From Claveliimonas monacensis (lineage in GTDB: Bacteria > Bacillota > Clostridia > Lachnospirales > Lachnospiraceae), in the NCBI RefSeq assembly GCF_014982975.1, contig NZ_JADCKL010000005.1:116427-180426 (forward strand): 64,000 nucleotides of DNA, given 5' to 3'. Position numbers and translations under genes: made by a program. Of the stretch, positions 26,200 to 34,613 are shown piece after piece. The notes beneath the pieces are model-generated. The model saw only the letters and a program-made list of their open reading frames with translations. It made no database searches and was not told the DNA's origin. How positions within the stretch are numbered: the first letter of the stretch is position 1; the number at the start of each line of letters is the position of its first letter.

Positions 26200-26881
26200 T
26201 TTTATAACCGCACCCCCAGACTGTCTTGATATACCTTGGATGGTCAATGGAGTCACCCATCTTCTCCCGCAGATGCCGGATGTGTACAGTGATGGTATTG
26301 TTCTTCCTACTGTAATACTCGTCCTTCCAGATGGCGTGGAACAGCTCCTCGGAGCTGACCACGCTGCCCTTCTTCCGGCACAGGATCTCCAGCACGGAGA
26401 ATTCCGTCGGCGTCAGCTTCAGGTTCTTTCCGCCAAGGGTACACTGATGGGTCCGCACATTCAGGGTGAGGCCTCCCCGGACCAGCAGGTCCTCCTCCTG
26501 GCCGGTACAGTTGTATTTCTTGCAGCGCCGCAGCTGGGCCTTTACCCGGGCCACCATCTCCAGGGGCCGGAAGGGCTTTGTGATGTAGTCGTCCGCCCCC
26601 AGTGCCAGGCCATTGATCTTGTCGATCTCCTCCCCCTTTGCGGTGAGGAAAATAACCGGGTACGTATCTTTTTTCCGTATCTCCCGGCAGACAGTGAGCC
26701 CGCTCACTCCCGGCATCATGATGTCCAGAATGGCAAGGTCCGGCTTTTCCCGGCGGACCTCCTCCAGCACCTCCTGCCCGGAATAGCACACTCTTGTCTC
26801 ATAGTTCTCATTCTGCAGATAAAGGCAGACGAGATCCGCAATATCCGGTTCATCGTCTGCCACTAAGATCCTCTCATGCAT
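26186..26881 (-). CDS. VanR-like OmpR-family response regulator
   Basis: Receiver domain (ILVADDEPDIADL, phosphoacceptor Asp in LAILDIMMPG, FLTAKGEE, DDYITKPF) followed by a winged-helix DNA-binding domain ending HIRHLREKMGDSIDHPRYIKT and VWGCGYKIEEQ. 231 aa, the usual length. Start at 26881 chosen because AAGGAG lies 9 bp before this ATG; the in-frame ATG at 26920 lacks a site and sits in the promoter region. Overlaps the kinase gene. No vanHAX resistance genes are present, so this is likely a cell-envelope stress system. Confidence 0.9.
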   Translation of the reverse strand: MHERILVADDEPDIADLVCLYLQNENYETRVCYSGQEVLEEVRREKPDLAILDIMMPGVSGLTVCREIRKKDTYPVIFLTAKGEEIDKINGLALGADDYITKPFRPLEMVARVKAQLRRCKKYNCTGQEEDLLVRGGLTLNVRTHQCTLGGKNLKLTPTEFSVLEILCRKKGSVVSSEELFHAIWKDEYYSRKNNTITVHIRHLREKMGDSIDHPRYIKTVWGCGYKIEEQ

Positions 26882-26926
26882 AAGACTTCTCTCCTTCCTG
26901 CTCTCCCATAAATAAAACAAATAGGA

Positions 26927-26958
26927 AAGGTACCACCTCCTGTGGGAAATGGTACCTT
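26927..26958. promoter_or_regulatory. Palindrome upstream of the VanR-like gene
   Basis: AAGGTACCA and TGGTACCTT, perfect 9-bp arms with a 14-bp spacer, 46 bp before the regulator start. A candidate binding site for the regulator itself. A second palindrome, AAAATCTTAAGATTTT (26993-27008), overlaps the preceding gene's stop codon. Confidence 0.4.
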
Positions 26959-27006
26959 CATGATAGCAGGAAGACTTTAATGTTTTCCTTGCAAAATCTT
27001 AAGATT

Positions 27007-27198
27007 TTATAAATCCTTCTTCCCCTTCCTGTGCTTCACGCACTCTGTCAGGAGATACTCGATCTGGCCGTTCATGGAGCGGAAGTCGTCCTCCGCCCAC
27101 TGGGCGATCTCATCGTACAGCTTTTTTGACAGCCGGAGGGGCACCTGCTTTTTTACCTTGGACTTATCAGCCGCTTTATTTTCTTTTTCCAAAAGCAT
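27007..27198 (-). CDS. Small Arc/ribbon-helix-helix-like protein
   Basis: 63 residues. After a Lys-rich start, VPLRLSKKLYDEIAQWAEDDFRSMNGQIEYLLTECV fits the Arc-type ribbon-helix-helix fold (a beta strand with alternating residues followed by two helices). It lies 28 bp downstream of the SPFH gene and is probably co-transcribed with it. This pairing of an SPFH protein with a small Arc-like protein recurs in Clostridia as far as I know; the role is unknown. AAGGAG precedes the ATG at a short 4-bp distance. Confidence 0.75.
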   Translation of the reverse strand: MLLEKENKAADKSKVKKQVPLRLSKKLYDEIAQWAEDDFRSMNGQIEYLLTECVKHRKGKKDL

Positions 27199-27226
27199 CC
27201 CCCTCCTTTCTTACCGTTCTGTCAAT

Positions 27227-28219
27227 TTAATATAAACTTCCGCTGTTCACAATGGGCTGCGCATCCTTGTTTCCGCACAGGACTACAAGGAGATTGCTCA
27301 CCATGGCTGCCTTTCTCTCCTCGTCCAGCTCCACGATGTCCTTCTCGTTCAGCCTGGAGAGGGCCATCTCCACCATGCCTACTGCTCCCTCCACGATCTT
27401 CTGCCTGGCATCGATGATGGCCGCCGCCTGCTGTCTCTGGAGCATAGCTGACGCAATCTCCGGCGCATAGGCAAGGTGGGTGATACGCACATCCAGTATC
27501 TTGATGCCTGCATCCTCCGTCCTCTCCTGCAGCTCTCTGCTCATGATGTCCGCAATCTCCTGGCTGCTGCCACGCAGGGACTTCTCATCTGCCCCCTCAC
27601 TCATATCATAGGGGTACTGCCTGGCTGTGTTCCGAATGATGGAGTCGCACTGGATGGACAGATAATTTTTGTAGTTCTCCACATTGATGACTGCCTTTGT
27701 GGGATTGACCACCTTCCAGATGACTACCGCTCCGATCTCCACGGGATTTCCAAGCAGGTCATTGACTTTCTGCTTTTTATTATCCAGCGTCATTGTCCGC
27801 ATGGAAACTTTCTTTTCCTTATTCCCCACAGATACAGATACGGACTTTCCATTGCCCGATGCCGCCACGACAGGCGCTGACTTTACTGTCGGGTTGATGG
27901 CAGAGCAGAAAGGATTGACCCAGAAAAAGCCTTCTTTTTTCAATGTGCCGTAATAGTTTCCAAACACGGTGAACACATAGGCCTCGTTTGGGTTAAGAAC
28001 CTTCAGCCCGCACAGAAGGATGATAGCTGCTGTAAGGACAAGAATCCCAAGGATCACGCTGACGACAGACAGCGCACCGCTTCCGACCCGGCTTCCTGCG
28101 ATAAATCCCACGATCATAATAGCGATCCCGGCGATCATTCCCACAATGCCAAGAAGCAGCATCAGATAGCCGCTGACCGGATTCAGTATTCTTTCCTGCC
28201 TGACCTTTTCTTTACTCAT
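27227..28219 (-). CDS. SPFH/Band 7 domain membrane protein
   Basis: Two N-terminal membrane helices (residues ~18-45 and ~50-75), then an SPFH domain ([56 protein letters not shown]) and a coiled-coil tail ([26 protein letters not shown]). SPFH proteins scaffold membrane microdomains or regulate membrane proteases. Start at 28219 has AGGGGG 8 bp upstream; the ATG at 28246 does not. A good promoter sits ~60 bp upstream. Confidence 0.88.
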   Translation of the reverse strand: MSKEKVRQERILNPVSGYLMLLLGIVGMIAGIAIMIVGFIAGSRVGSGALSVVSVILGILVLTAAIILLCGLKVLNPNEAYVFTVFGNYYGTLKKEGFFWVNPFCSAINPTVKSAPVVAASGNGKSVSVSVGNKEKKVSMRTMTLDNKKQKVNDLLGNPVEIGAVVIWKVVNPTKAVINVENYKNYLSIQCDSIIRNTARQYPYDMSEGADEKSLRGSSQEIADIMSRELQERTEDAGIKILDVRITHLAYAPEIASAMLQRQQAAAIIDARQKIVEGAVGMVEMALSRLNEKDIVELDEERKAAMVSNLLVVLCGNKDAQPIVNSGSLY

Positions 28220-28278
28220 AATCATTTCCCCCTTCTCCAAAATCAATTGCTTTATTTTAATATCATTTTGATATCATC

Positions 28279-28307
28279 ATACTATCATTTCCAGGGGAAA
28301 CTGTCAA
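28279..28307 (-). promoter_or_regulatory. Promoter of the SPFH operon
   Basis: Minus strand TTGACA (28302-28307), 17-bp spacer, TAGTAT (28279-28284). Short AT-rich direct repeats (GATATCA, GATATTA) follow. Confidence 0.65.
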
Positions 28308-28349
28308 TAGCACGCCTGCGATATTCTCCTGTATGTCCGTGATAATGTG

Positions 28350-28386
28350 AAAAAGTACGGGCAGGAGATCTTCCCTCTCCTGCCCG
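28350..28386 (-). terminator. Terminator of the sugar acetyltransferase gene
   Basis: Perfect 11-bp arms CGGGCAGGAGA and TCTCCTGCCCG (28358-28368, 28376-28386); on the minus strand the stem runs into TACTTTTT. Confidence 0.88.
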
Positions 28387-28409
28387 CGTCTGTCTGTCTA
28401 TATTTTTCC

Positions 28410-29027
28410 CTACACACCTCTGTCGTAGGGGAGCTTTTTAAAATAGTACTTTTTATCCTCCTCCGTGATCTTTCGGATCACTTTCGCCGGATTTCCTCCA
28501 ACGATCACGCCGTCCGGTACATCTTTTGTCACCACGCTCCCAGAAGCAATCACACAGTCATTGCCTATGGTCACTCCCGGGTTGATCACACTTCGTCCGC
28601 CGATCCACACCCGGTCGCCGATCCTCACTTCCCTGGCGTACTCCCACTCCGTGCAGCGCGTCTCCGGATGGACCGGATGCCCTGCCGTGTAGATATCTAC
28701 GTTGGGACCGATCATCACATCATGGCCAAAGATCACCTTTGCGCAGTCCAGTATGGTAAGGTGTACATTGGAATAAAAGTTGTCACCGAACACGATATTG
28801 CATCCGTAGTCACAGTAAAACGGCGCCTCGATCCATGTGTGCTCCGCCTGCTCACCGATCAGTTCCTTCATGATGGAGGCCCGCCTCTCCATATCCGCCG
28901 GATCACAAGTATTGTAAAGATATGTCAGATGCTTGGCCCGGATACGGGCCTTATGGAGCTCCTGGTCCGCCGCATTGTACAAAAGTCCGGCCAGCATTCG
29001 CTCCCTCTGCGTCATCTTCCCATCCAT
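28410..29027 (-). CDS. Sugar O-acetyltransferase (maltose/galactoside type, LbetaH)
   Basis: Acetyl-CoA-dependent acetyltransferase of sugars. N-terminal Mac domain (MTQRERMLAGLLYNAADQEL), left-handed beta-helix with hexapeptide repeats (DCAKVIFGHDVMIGPNVDIYTAGHPVHPETR, VRIGDRVWIGGRSVINPGVTIGNDCVIASGSVVTKDVP) and conserved GNPAKVIRKI near the end. The catalytic His is in TAGHP. 205 aa, normal. ATG at 29027 with AAGGAGG 9 bp upstream (a TTG precedes it). Physiological substrate not known. Confidence 0.9.
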   Translation of the reverse strand: MDGKMTQRERMLAGLLYNAADQELHKARIRAKHLTYLYNTCDPADMERRASIMKELIGEQAEHTWIEAPFYCDYGCNIVFGDNFYSNVHLTILDCAKVIFGHDVMIGPNVDIYTAGHPVHPETRCTEWEYAREVRIGDRVWIGGRSVINPGVTIGNDCVIASGSVVTKDVPDGVIVGGNPAKVIRKITEEDKKYYFKKLPYDRGV

Positions 29028-29088
29028 CAAAAATTTCCTCCTTATCTGTCACGTATATCCATCACGCTAAACATTACATCTTTACCGG

Positions 29089-29274
29089 TCAAAAAGCAAG
29101 TTCATTCTGGTATACGTCGTAAAAACATCTGGCACAGAGCTGTCCTGCACCTTCTACATAGTATCTTCTCTCCGAGATATGGCTTTCTCTCCACACCGAG
29201 ACAGTGCGCCCGCACAGCACACATTTTTCCAGTCTCTCTTCCGGCTCTGCAGCCTGGCGATATACATCCTCCAT
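29089..29274 (-). CDS. Small zinc-ribbon-like protein (61 aa)
   Basis: Two CxxC pairs, CVLCGRTVSV and QLCARCFYDV, separated by a basic stretch, suggest one zinc-binding ribbon. GGGG lies 9 bp upstream of the ATG. Small proteins of this type are common in Lachnospiraceae and have no known function. It stands between the acetyltransferase and the YbaK-type gene on the same strand. Confidence 0.6.
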   Translation of the reverse strand: MEDVYRQAAEPEERLEKCVLCGRTVSVWRESHISERRYYVEGAGQLCARCFYDVYQNELAF

Positions 29275-29360
29275 CCTGCCTGTCCCCTTTCTGATCCGTT
29301 CTCTTTTTTACAGTTTATACCAAAAGGGGAACATATATACCACTTTCCCACAGCCCACTT

Positions 29361-29900
29361 CTACCTGCTCAGCCTTACTTTTATGTAATCATGATGCACG
29401 GCCTGCAGAAATTTTCCCAGCACATCCTCTGTCCGCAGTTTGATGCTGGATGTATTAATACAGGGGTGGCAGGAAAAATATTCTTCCTCCAGCACCTCTT
29501 CGTCGATCAAAAGCTGGACTTTATTTTCCGGGTCAAAGATCAGACCCATGATCGTAGCGGATCCGGGCGTCACATTCAGATATTTCTCCATATCCTCCCC
29601 CGACGCAAAGGACAGGCGTGAGGATGGGATCTGCGGCGACAGCTCCTTTGTCTGCAGATTTTTCCCGCCCGGCATGACCAGAAGATAGTAAGCTGTCTTC
29701 TGGCGGTTGCACAGAAACAGATTTTTGCAGATCTCTATCTGCAGTGCCTCATCCACTTCCCTGCATGCCTCGATCGTCATAACCGCCTCGTGGTCTGCCC
29801 GGACGTAGGAAATCCCCAGTTCGTCCAGAAGTTCATATACCCTCATCTCTTTTTCCATCCTGTTTCCGGCTGCAGCCGGGCGGCCTTCATAAATCTGCAT
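29361..29900 (-). CDS. YbaK/ProX-type aminoacyl-tRNA deacylase
   Basis: Trans-editing enzyme that hydrolyses mischarged tRNA, of the ProX/PrdX group. Visible family features: RADHEAVMTIEAC, KNLFLCNRQKTAYYLLVMPGGKNL, and the long TPGSATIMGLIFDPENKVQLLIDEEV segment. The usual ligand is Ala-tRNA(Pro). 179 aa from the ATG at 29900, which has GAGGAG 8 bp upstream; that ribosome site lies in the last codons of the small ORF upstream, so the genes are coupled. Confidence 0.85.
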   Translation of the reverse strand: MQIYEGRPAAAGNRMEKEMRVYELLDELGISYVRADHEAVMTIEACREVDEALQIEICKNLFLCNRQKTAYYLLVMPGGKNLQTKELSPQIPSSRLSFASGEDMEKYLNVTPGSATIMGLIFDPENKVQLLIDEEVLEEEYFSCHPCINTSSIKLRTEDVLGKFLQAVHHDYIKVRLSR

Positions 29901-29905
29901 CACTT

Positions 29906-30070
29906 TCACTCCTCTGTCTTATTTTTTCTGTTCTTTTCCCCATTATATCCACTTTTTTCTTCCATGACAACGCCCGGTTCCTGCTCCTTGCCCAGCACCG
30001 CCTGTATACAGTTTATACACACATGCGTCCCCTCCGGGACGATACTTCCGCAGATCACACAATAATCCAT
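29906..30070 (-). CDS. Short zinc-ribbon protein (54 aa) between adhesin and deacylase genes
   Basis: A small reading frame starting MDYCVICGSIVPEGTHVC and continuing INCIQAVL: two CxxC pairs ~11 residues apart in the first 21 residues form a probable zinc ribbon, followed by a charged tail ending NKTEE. AGGA lies 9 bp before the ATG, which begins 4 bp after the adhesin stop codon; its own stop lies 5 bp before the deacylase start. Such tight spacing on both sides supports a real, co-translated gene. Function unknown. Confidence 0.65.
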   Translation of the reverse strand: MDYCVICGSIVPEGTHVCINCIQAVLGKEQEPGVVMEEKSGYNGEKNRKNKTEE

Positions 30071-30074
30071 TCCG

Positions 30075-33000
30075 TCACTTCCTTCTTCTGCTCCGCAGCA
30101 CCCATGTCATCAGGACAAGGGAGCCAGCTGCCGCTGCCGCAAGGCCGGGGATATAAGAAATGTCTCCTGTCCTCGGCGCCTCCACCAAAGGCTCATCCAA
30201 CATCTCCACCTTCTGTTCTTCCCCGGTCTCCTGCAGGGTGAAGTCCACAGGCTTTGCTTTCGTATATCCCTCCGGCGCCTGCTCCTCTGTCAGCACATAC
30301 TCTCCTGGAGGCAGCCTGTCAAACTGCTTTTCCTCCTCCCCGGAAGTCCAGCTCTCCACCAGCTCCCGCTCTCCGCTGTCCAGCTTTCGCTCCAGTTTCA
30401 GTTCAGCCCCCGGCAGATACTGACGGCTGCCTCCATCCAGCTTTGAGATCCGCAGCTTGGTATAATCGTTTTCACATCTCCATACACAGACAGCTTCTCC
30501 CTCTATCCGCCCCTGGGCGTCCACATAGATCTCATGGACTGTATCTTCCGGGAGATAACCCGAAAGGGTCTCCACCTCCTGTATACAGTATGTACTGTCC
30601 GGCAGAAGATAAGGAATCTCAATTTTACCGTCCTTGTCTGTCTCGTATATCTCTTCCAGCGTATAGTCCGGATCTGGGGAAGCTTCTTCTTCCCCATCCG
30701 TCTCCTGGCCCTCCTCCGTATGCTCCTGTTTCAGCCACACTTTAAACTTGACACCTGCCAGCACAGTCTCCCCTTCTGTGCCTTTCTCACATTTGCGTAT
30801 TACAAGAGAAGTTGGTTCATTATAGACAGTCAGATGCTCCTCCACAACAGGTGTGGTCTGGTCTTTGTATTTCAGTTCCACCTGGTACGTTTCTTCCGCC
30901 AGGGCAAATCCCGGGATCTGCCTGGTCTCTTTGATCGTATACTTTCCAAGAAACAGCTCCCCAGATACCGTCTCTCCCCTCTCTGTCGTCAAAGTCCCGG
31001 CCAGCTCTCCCTTCTTCAGCCGGACAGTCCCATCCGGTGTCACAATATCCTCCGCTGCACGTATCTCAAATTCTGCGCCCGCCAGATGCTCTTTTTGCCC
31101 TGTCTCAAACTTCGCAACACAGATCCTTCCCATGGCATTCTCGTCTGCGAACCGGATTACCAAAGGACTGCCCCAGTCCTTTTCCTCCTCCACGGAAAAA
31201 GCCAGCTCTTCCTCACTGAGCAGGTAACCCTCCGGCGCTTTTACTTCCCGCAGATAGTAGCTCCCGTACTTCAGCTTTTCCGGGAAAGTAAAACGCCCCT
31301 GCTCATCTGTGACAAATGTATCATATACCTGATACTCTGGATAGCGGGCAGTCATGGTCACCACATGTTTGTCTGCGTCCAGCAGCTGGAACTGCGCCCC
31401 TGCCACCGGGATCACTTTCCCTGTAGAGACGTCCACCTTCAACACCTGAATGGGGCTGGTGATCAGGGTATCCTGCCGGTATATGCCGCTGACTGTCACT
31501 TGTTCTTCCGCTATCGTGACCTCAAAAGGCTCCACAGGGTTGTACCCTTCCGGCGTCTTTGTCTCTGTCACAAGGTACGTATCATAGACCAGCCTCCCCC
31601 TTGGCCAGTCCCTGTTCCTTGTCGTTGCTTTCCCCTCATGGTCTGTCACGATCCGGACCACTTCTTTCCCCGTAGTTCTGGATGTAAGAGTAAATTCCAC
31701 GCCTTCAATCCCCTCCAGTACATCTTCCTTTTCTTCTTCGTTCTGGTAGACTTTGATGATCTCCAGGTCTCCCCGGATCACGTCCTCCGCAAAATCCGGC
31801 GTCTGGTAGGTCTGCACCTGTTCCCCGGTTCCCTCCGGTGTGATCCGCCGCAGCAGCGTCTCTCCACTTATGTTGTACCCCTGGGGCGCCTTCGTCTCCT
31901 GGATCGTCACCGTGCCGAGGGGAAGGAACCATGTACCGTTCCCATCCTTCCACACCGGGTCTCCTCCCACCAGGAATGCCTCACCCATGCGTACCTCCCC
32001 CTTCTCATTGCTTCGCAGCACCCAGGTCCTTGTAGGATCCACGCCCTCCAGCTCCTCCAGACTGTCATAGTCTCCGGGATAAAAGCGGAAGGTAAATTCA
32101 GCTCCCTCCAGAGAGGCCGCTCCCTGGGGAGCGTTTCCTTCTTCCTGAAATTCCACCTCCCTGTCGTACTTTTTCAGCAGGACTTCCAGCAGATTTTTCT
32201 GAGGAATGTCCTCTGCGTTTACCTGGGCCGTCTGTCCGACCGCCACTTCCACTTTGTACACAGTCTCATCCAGCGCATAGCCTCTGGGCGCCGTCTTCTC
32301 TTTCACATAGTAACTTCCTGCATCGACGGCCAGAAGGCCGCTTGTGCCGGAAGCATCCGTTACCAGCTCTCCCACCTGGGCTGTACACCCGGCGTCTGTG
32401 TATACTCCGTAGACAGCTCCCTCCAGGCTGTAGCAGGTATTTCCATCTGTCACGTCTGTCTGGGCAGATATTTTCCGCAGCTGTACATTCCCTTTCGGCC
32501 GCTCTTCCAGCCAGACGATATCCTGCTGGTCATTGTAGGCAATATATACCTCATAGCGGCCCAGATTGTCATGGACCTCCGGCGCCCAGGATCCCTGGAC
32601 AGCAGCTGTGGCATAGTGAACCATATTCTTCACGCCATCCTGCATACTGGCGCTAAGCCCGGTAAGGCTCCCCTCGTAGGCATAGCTCAGCGCCGCATGG
32701 GCATAAGCGTAGGTATTGTTGTCCGCCTCGTTGTAGATGATCTTCCCATAGGAATCAAACCAGGGATACCCCGGCGCCATCATAAGGAGAGCCTTGATCA
32801 CATCGTTGTCCAGTTTTGACACCTGGTAGGTTCCGGAAGGCGGCGGACTCATAGGCTGCACACAGTAGCCTGTGTACTCTCCCGTCTCGGCTGCCACATA
32901 AAATTCTCTTGTGAACCATCCCCCATAGCTGTGGCTGGCACCGTGCGAGATGGTGCACAGGGAGCCCACTGCCGACCTTGGCGTGATCCCACCCTCTGTC

Positions 33001-33182
33001 ACTGCACACCTGTCTGTCTCTTCCCTTTCACTGTCGCGCCCCAGTGTCCAGATGATCTCGTCTTCCTTTGGCCCATTCTCCCCCTCACTCTCCTCTGCCG
33101 CCCGGAGATGGAGCACAGCACTACACAAAATGATTACTGACAAAAAAAGCACACACCATTTTACACGTAAAATTTTCTTCAA
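30075..33182 (-). CDS. Cna-B repeat surface adhesin with thioester-like N-terminal domain
   Basis: 1035-residue surface protein. Signal peptide/hydrophobic start (residues ~8-28), a thioester (TQXA)-like domain with YCVQP (Cys107), then about seven Cna-B/SpaA domains (LEGAVYGVYTD, LEGAEFTFRFY, IEGVEFTLTS, VAGAQFQLLD, LAGAEFEIRA, LAGVKFKVWL, LPGAELKLER), each with an E-box such as YYVKEKTAPRGY. It ends with a sorting-like signal APRTGD, a helix and RSRRRK; Leu of LPXTG is replaced by Ala. Where thioester domains normally carry the TQxAIW glutamine, this one has AHAALSY (His162). The start is a TTG with GGAGG 9 bp upstream. Confidence 0.85.
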   Translation of the reverse strand: MKKILRVKWCVLFLSVIILCSAVLHLRAAEESEGENGPKEDEIIWTLGRDSEREETDRCAVTEGGITPRSAVGSLCTISHGASHSYGGWFTREFYVAAETGEYTGYCVQPMSPPPSGTYQVSKLDNDVIKALLMMAPGYPWFDSYGKIIYNEADNNTYAYAHAALSYAYEGSLTGLSASMQDGVKNMVHYATAAVQGSWAPEVHDNLGRYEVYIAYNDQQDIVWLEERPKGNVQLRKISAQTDVTDGNTCYSLEGAVYGVYTDAGCTAQVGELVTDASGTSGLLAVDAGSYYVKEKTAPRGYALDETVYKVEVAVGQTAQVNAEDIPQKNLLEVLLKKYDREVEFQEEGNAPQGAASLEGAEFTFRFYPGDYDSLEELEGVDPTRTWVLRSNEKGEVRMGEAFLVGGDPVWKDGNGTWFLPLGTVTIQETKAPQGYNISGETLLRRITPEGTGEQVQTYQTPDFAEDVIRGDLEIIKVYQNEEEKEDVLEGIEGVEFTLTSRTTGKEVVRIVTDHEGKATTRNRDWPRGRLVYDTYLVTETKTPEGYNPVEPFEVTIAEEQVTVSGIYRQDTLITSPIQVLKVDVSTGKVIPVAGAQFQLLDADKHVVTMTARYPEYQVYDTFVTDEQGRFTFPEKLKYGSYYLREVKAPEGYLLSEEELAFSVEEEKDWGSPLVIRFADENAMGRICVAKFETGQKEHLAGAEFEIRAAEDIVTPDGTVRLKKGELAGTLTTERGETVSGELFLGKYTIKETRQIPGFALAEETYQVELKYKDQTTPVVEEHLTVYNEPTSLVIRKCEKGTEGETVLAGVKFKVWLKQEHTEEGQETDGEEEASPDPDYTLEEIYETDKDGKIEIPYLLPDSTYCIQEVETLSGYLPEDTVHEIYVDAQGRIEGEAVCVWRCENDYTKLRISKLDGGSRQYLPGAELKLERKLDSGERELVESWTSGEEEKQFDRLPPGEYVLTEEQAPEGYTKAKPVDFTLQETGEEQKVEMLDEPLVEAPRTGDISYIPGLAAAAAGSLVLMTWVLRSRRRK

Positions 33183-33201
33183 TTATGTTTACCTCCGTTT
33201 T

Positions 33202-33230
33202 TCTATAAAATCCCTGTCATCAGAAGTCAA
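33202..33230 (-). promoter_or_regulatory. Promoter of the Cna-B adhesin gene
   Basis: Minus strand TTGACT (33225-33230), 17-bp spacer, TATAGA (33202-33207), ~20 bp before the TTG start. This promoter is fixed, unlike that of the pilus locus. Confidence 0.75.
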
Positions 33231-33472
33231 AGTGCTTTTTGCAGACCACCTCCCGTCTCGGCTGAATCTGAGTTTGTTTCTGGTAATTGTCCGGCGAAAC
33301 GCCTGATTAAAAAATAGAATAAATGATAAAACAAGAATAGCAGAACTGCTTTTCTATACGTACAAAGTTAACATAGCATTTCAGAAAATGCAAGATAAAA
33401 ATAAATTTATCTATATTTTTATAGCTGTATCTGGCGGCACAGCTATAAGAAGAGCATCCAGCCGCCCCGGCA
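33231..33472. other. AT-rich intergenic stretch with hairpins
   Basis: Between the adhesin promoter and the MGMT-like gene. Contains short inverted repeats: TATAGCTGT with ACAGCTATA (about 33420-33455), ATAAAAATA with TATTTTTAT (about 33394-33423), and GCATTT with AAATGC (about 33376-33391). None has a proper T tract on the minus strand. I see no convincing gene in it. Confidence 0.4.
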
Positions 33473-33838
33473 CTAAATCCCCAGCTCTTCAAACAGTGCG
33501 CGGAACTTTTCTGCATCCTGCATGGTGTGTTTCCATCCGTACCGTTTCCTGTCCACCTGCCATCCCTCTCGTGTCCACAAAACTTCCACGCCCTCTCCGG
33601 CCAGAAGATTTTTCTGCATGTCAAATGTGTCAAAGGCCGCCGCTCCGCTCAAAAGCCCCCTGCTGTTGACCACTCTGTGGGCAGGGACCTCTTCTCCCAG
33701 CCTTCCCTTGTTGAGCGCATACCCTACCTGCCTTGCATTTTTCGGCTTCCCGCACAGCAGGGCGATCTGTCCGTAGGAGGCCACTGTCCCCCGGGGAATG
33801 GCCCCGCACACAATGCCAGCTCTCTGATAAAAATCCAC
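33473..33838 (-). CDS. Alkyltransferase-like (ATL) / MGMT-family protein
   Basis: 121-residue protein with the fold of the O6-alkylguanine transferase C-terminal domain (IPRGTVASYGQIALLCGKPKNARQVGYAL) and the active-site region PAHRVVN. The nucleophile Cys of PCHRV is replaced by Ala, so it cannot accept alkyl groups. ATL proteins bind alkylated bases and hand them to excision repair. The start is GTG with AGGAG 8 bp upstream. The YaaA stop codon lies 5 bp upstream, so both are in one operon. Confidence 0.87.
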   Translation of the reverse strand: MDFYQRAGIVCGAIPRGTVASYGQIALLCGKPKNARQVGYALNKGRLGEEVPAHRVVNSRGLLSGAAAFDTFDMQKNLLAGEGVEVLWTREGWQVDRKRYGWKHTMQDAEKFRALFEELGI

Positions 33839-33843
33839 CTTTT

Positions 33844-34587
33844 CTACTCCTTTATAAATACATATTCTTCCGGTCCGGACAATTCCTCCCTGAATCGGTA
33901 TCCCAGATGGTCAAATCCTTTTGCGTCCTCCGGATCCGCGGCGCCTGTCTGCGCCAGATAGCGGACCATTTCTCCTCTGGCCATCTTGGCCAGCGTGCCC
34001 TTCTGCCGCACCTTCCCGTCTGTCAGTTCCCCAAAGACGCAGGTCACAAACCTGTCGCCCGGAACCCGATATTTTTCTACACATCTGGAGTACTCTTTGG
34101 ATGCCAGATTGAGAATGGTCCCGTCCCCCTCTGCCACTGCCCGGTAAATCCTGTCTCCCCAGAATTCATACAAATCCCTGGTTCCGGCAACCGTCGCCTT
34201 TGCCTGCATTTCCAAACGGTAGGGCGTGACACCATCCAGTGGGCGCACCACTCCGTAAAATCCCGAGAGGATACGAAGATGCTCCTGAATGTAAGAGATC
34301 TCCCTCTCCTCAAACACTGCCGGTGCCATATACTGGTACTGGATGCCCTCGTAGGAGAGGATGGCCGGTGTCAGTCCTCTCTCCAGATCCATATCCTGGA
34401 ACCTTCGGAAGTTCTCCTTCGCAATGGCGTCACTGCACTTCCAAAGCTCCTTGGCCTCCTGATATGTCAATTTCTGTATCCAGTCCGCCAGCTGCCTGGC
34501 CTCCGCAAGAAAAACCGGAAGTTCCCGGCAAGGATACAGGTCTGGCTCACTTTTCATCTTCTTGGCCGGTGAAATAATGATCTTCAT
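33844..34587 (-). CDS. yaaA: YaaA/UPF0246 family peroxide-stress protein
   Basis: Matches the YaaA family throughout: MKIIISPAKKMK at the start, LWKCSDAIAKENFRRFQDM, PAILSYEGIQYQYM, LRILSGFYGVVRPLDGVTPYRLEM, and LNLASKEYS. E. coli YaaA lowers intracellular iron and protects DNA during peroxide stress; the fold is DNA-binding. 247 aa, normal. AGGAG lies 9 bp before the ATG. It lies 5 bp before the ATL gene. Confidence 0.9.
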   Translation of the reverse strand: MKIIISPAKKMKSEPDLYPCRELPVFLAEARQLADWIQKLTYQEAKELWKCSDAIAKENFRRFQDMDLERGLTPAILSYEGIQYQYMAPAVFEEREISYIQEHLRILSGFYGVVRPLDGVTPYRLEMQAKATVAGTRDLYEFWGDRIYRAVAEGDGTILNLASKEYSRCVEKYRVPGDRFVTCVFGELTDGKVRQKGTLAKMARGEMVRYLAQTGAADPEDAKGFDHLGYRFREELSGPEEYVFIKE

Positions 34588-34613
34588 ATTCGCTTTCTCC
34601 TATCCTGTTCTTC

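Noticed and set aside
26993..27008. Palindrome AAAATCTTAAGATTTT as a terminator of the Arc-like gene
   Set aside because: No T tract follows on the minus strand and the stem has no loop; at most a binding site.
30534..32819. 761-codon plus-strand open frame opposite the Cna-B adhesin
   Set aside because: No start signal or domain; the minus strand carries signal peptide, repeated Cna-B domains and sorting motif.
33307..33633. Minus-strand open frame overlapping the ATL gene
   Set aside because: It uses a different frame through the ATL coding region and AT-rich spacer, and has no ribosome site or family.
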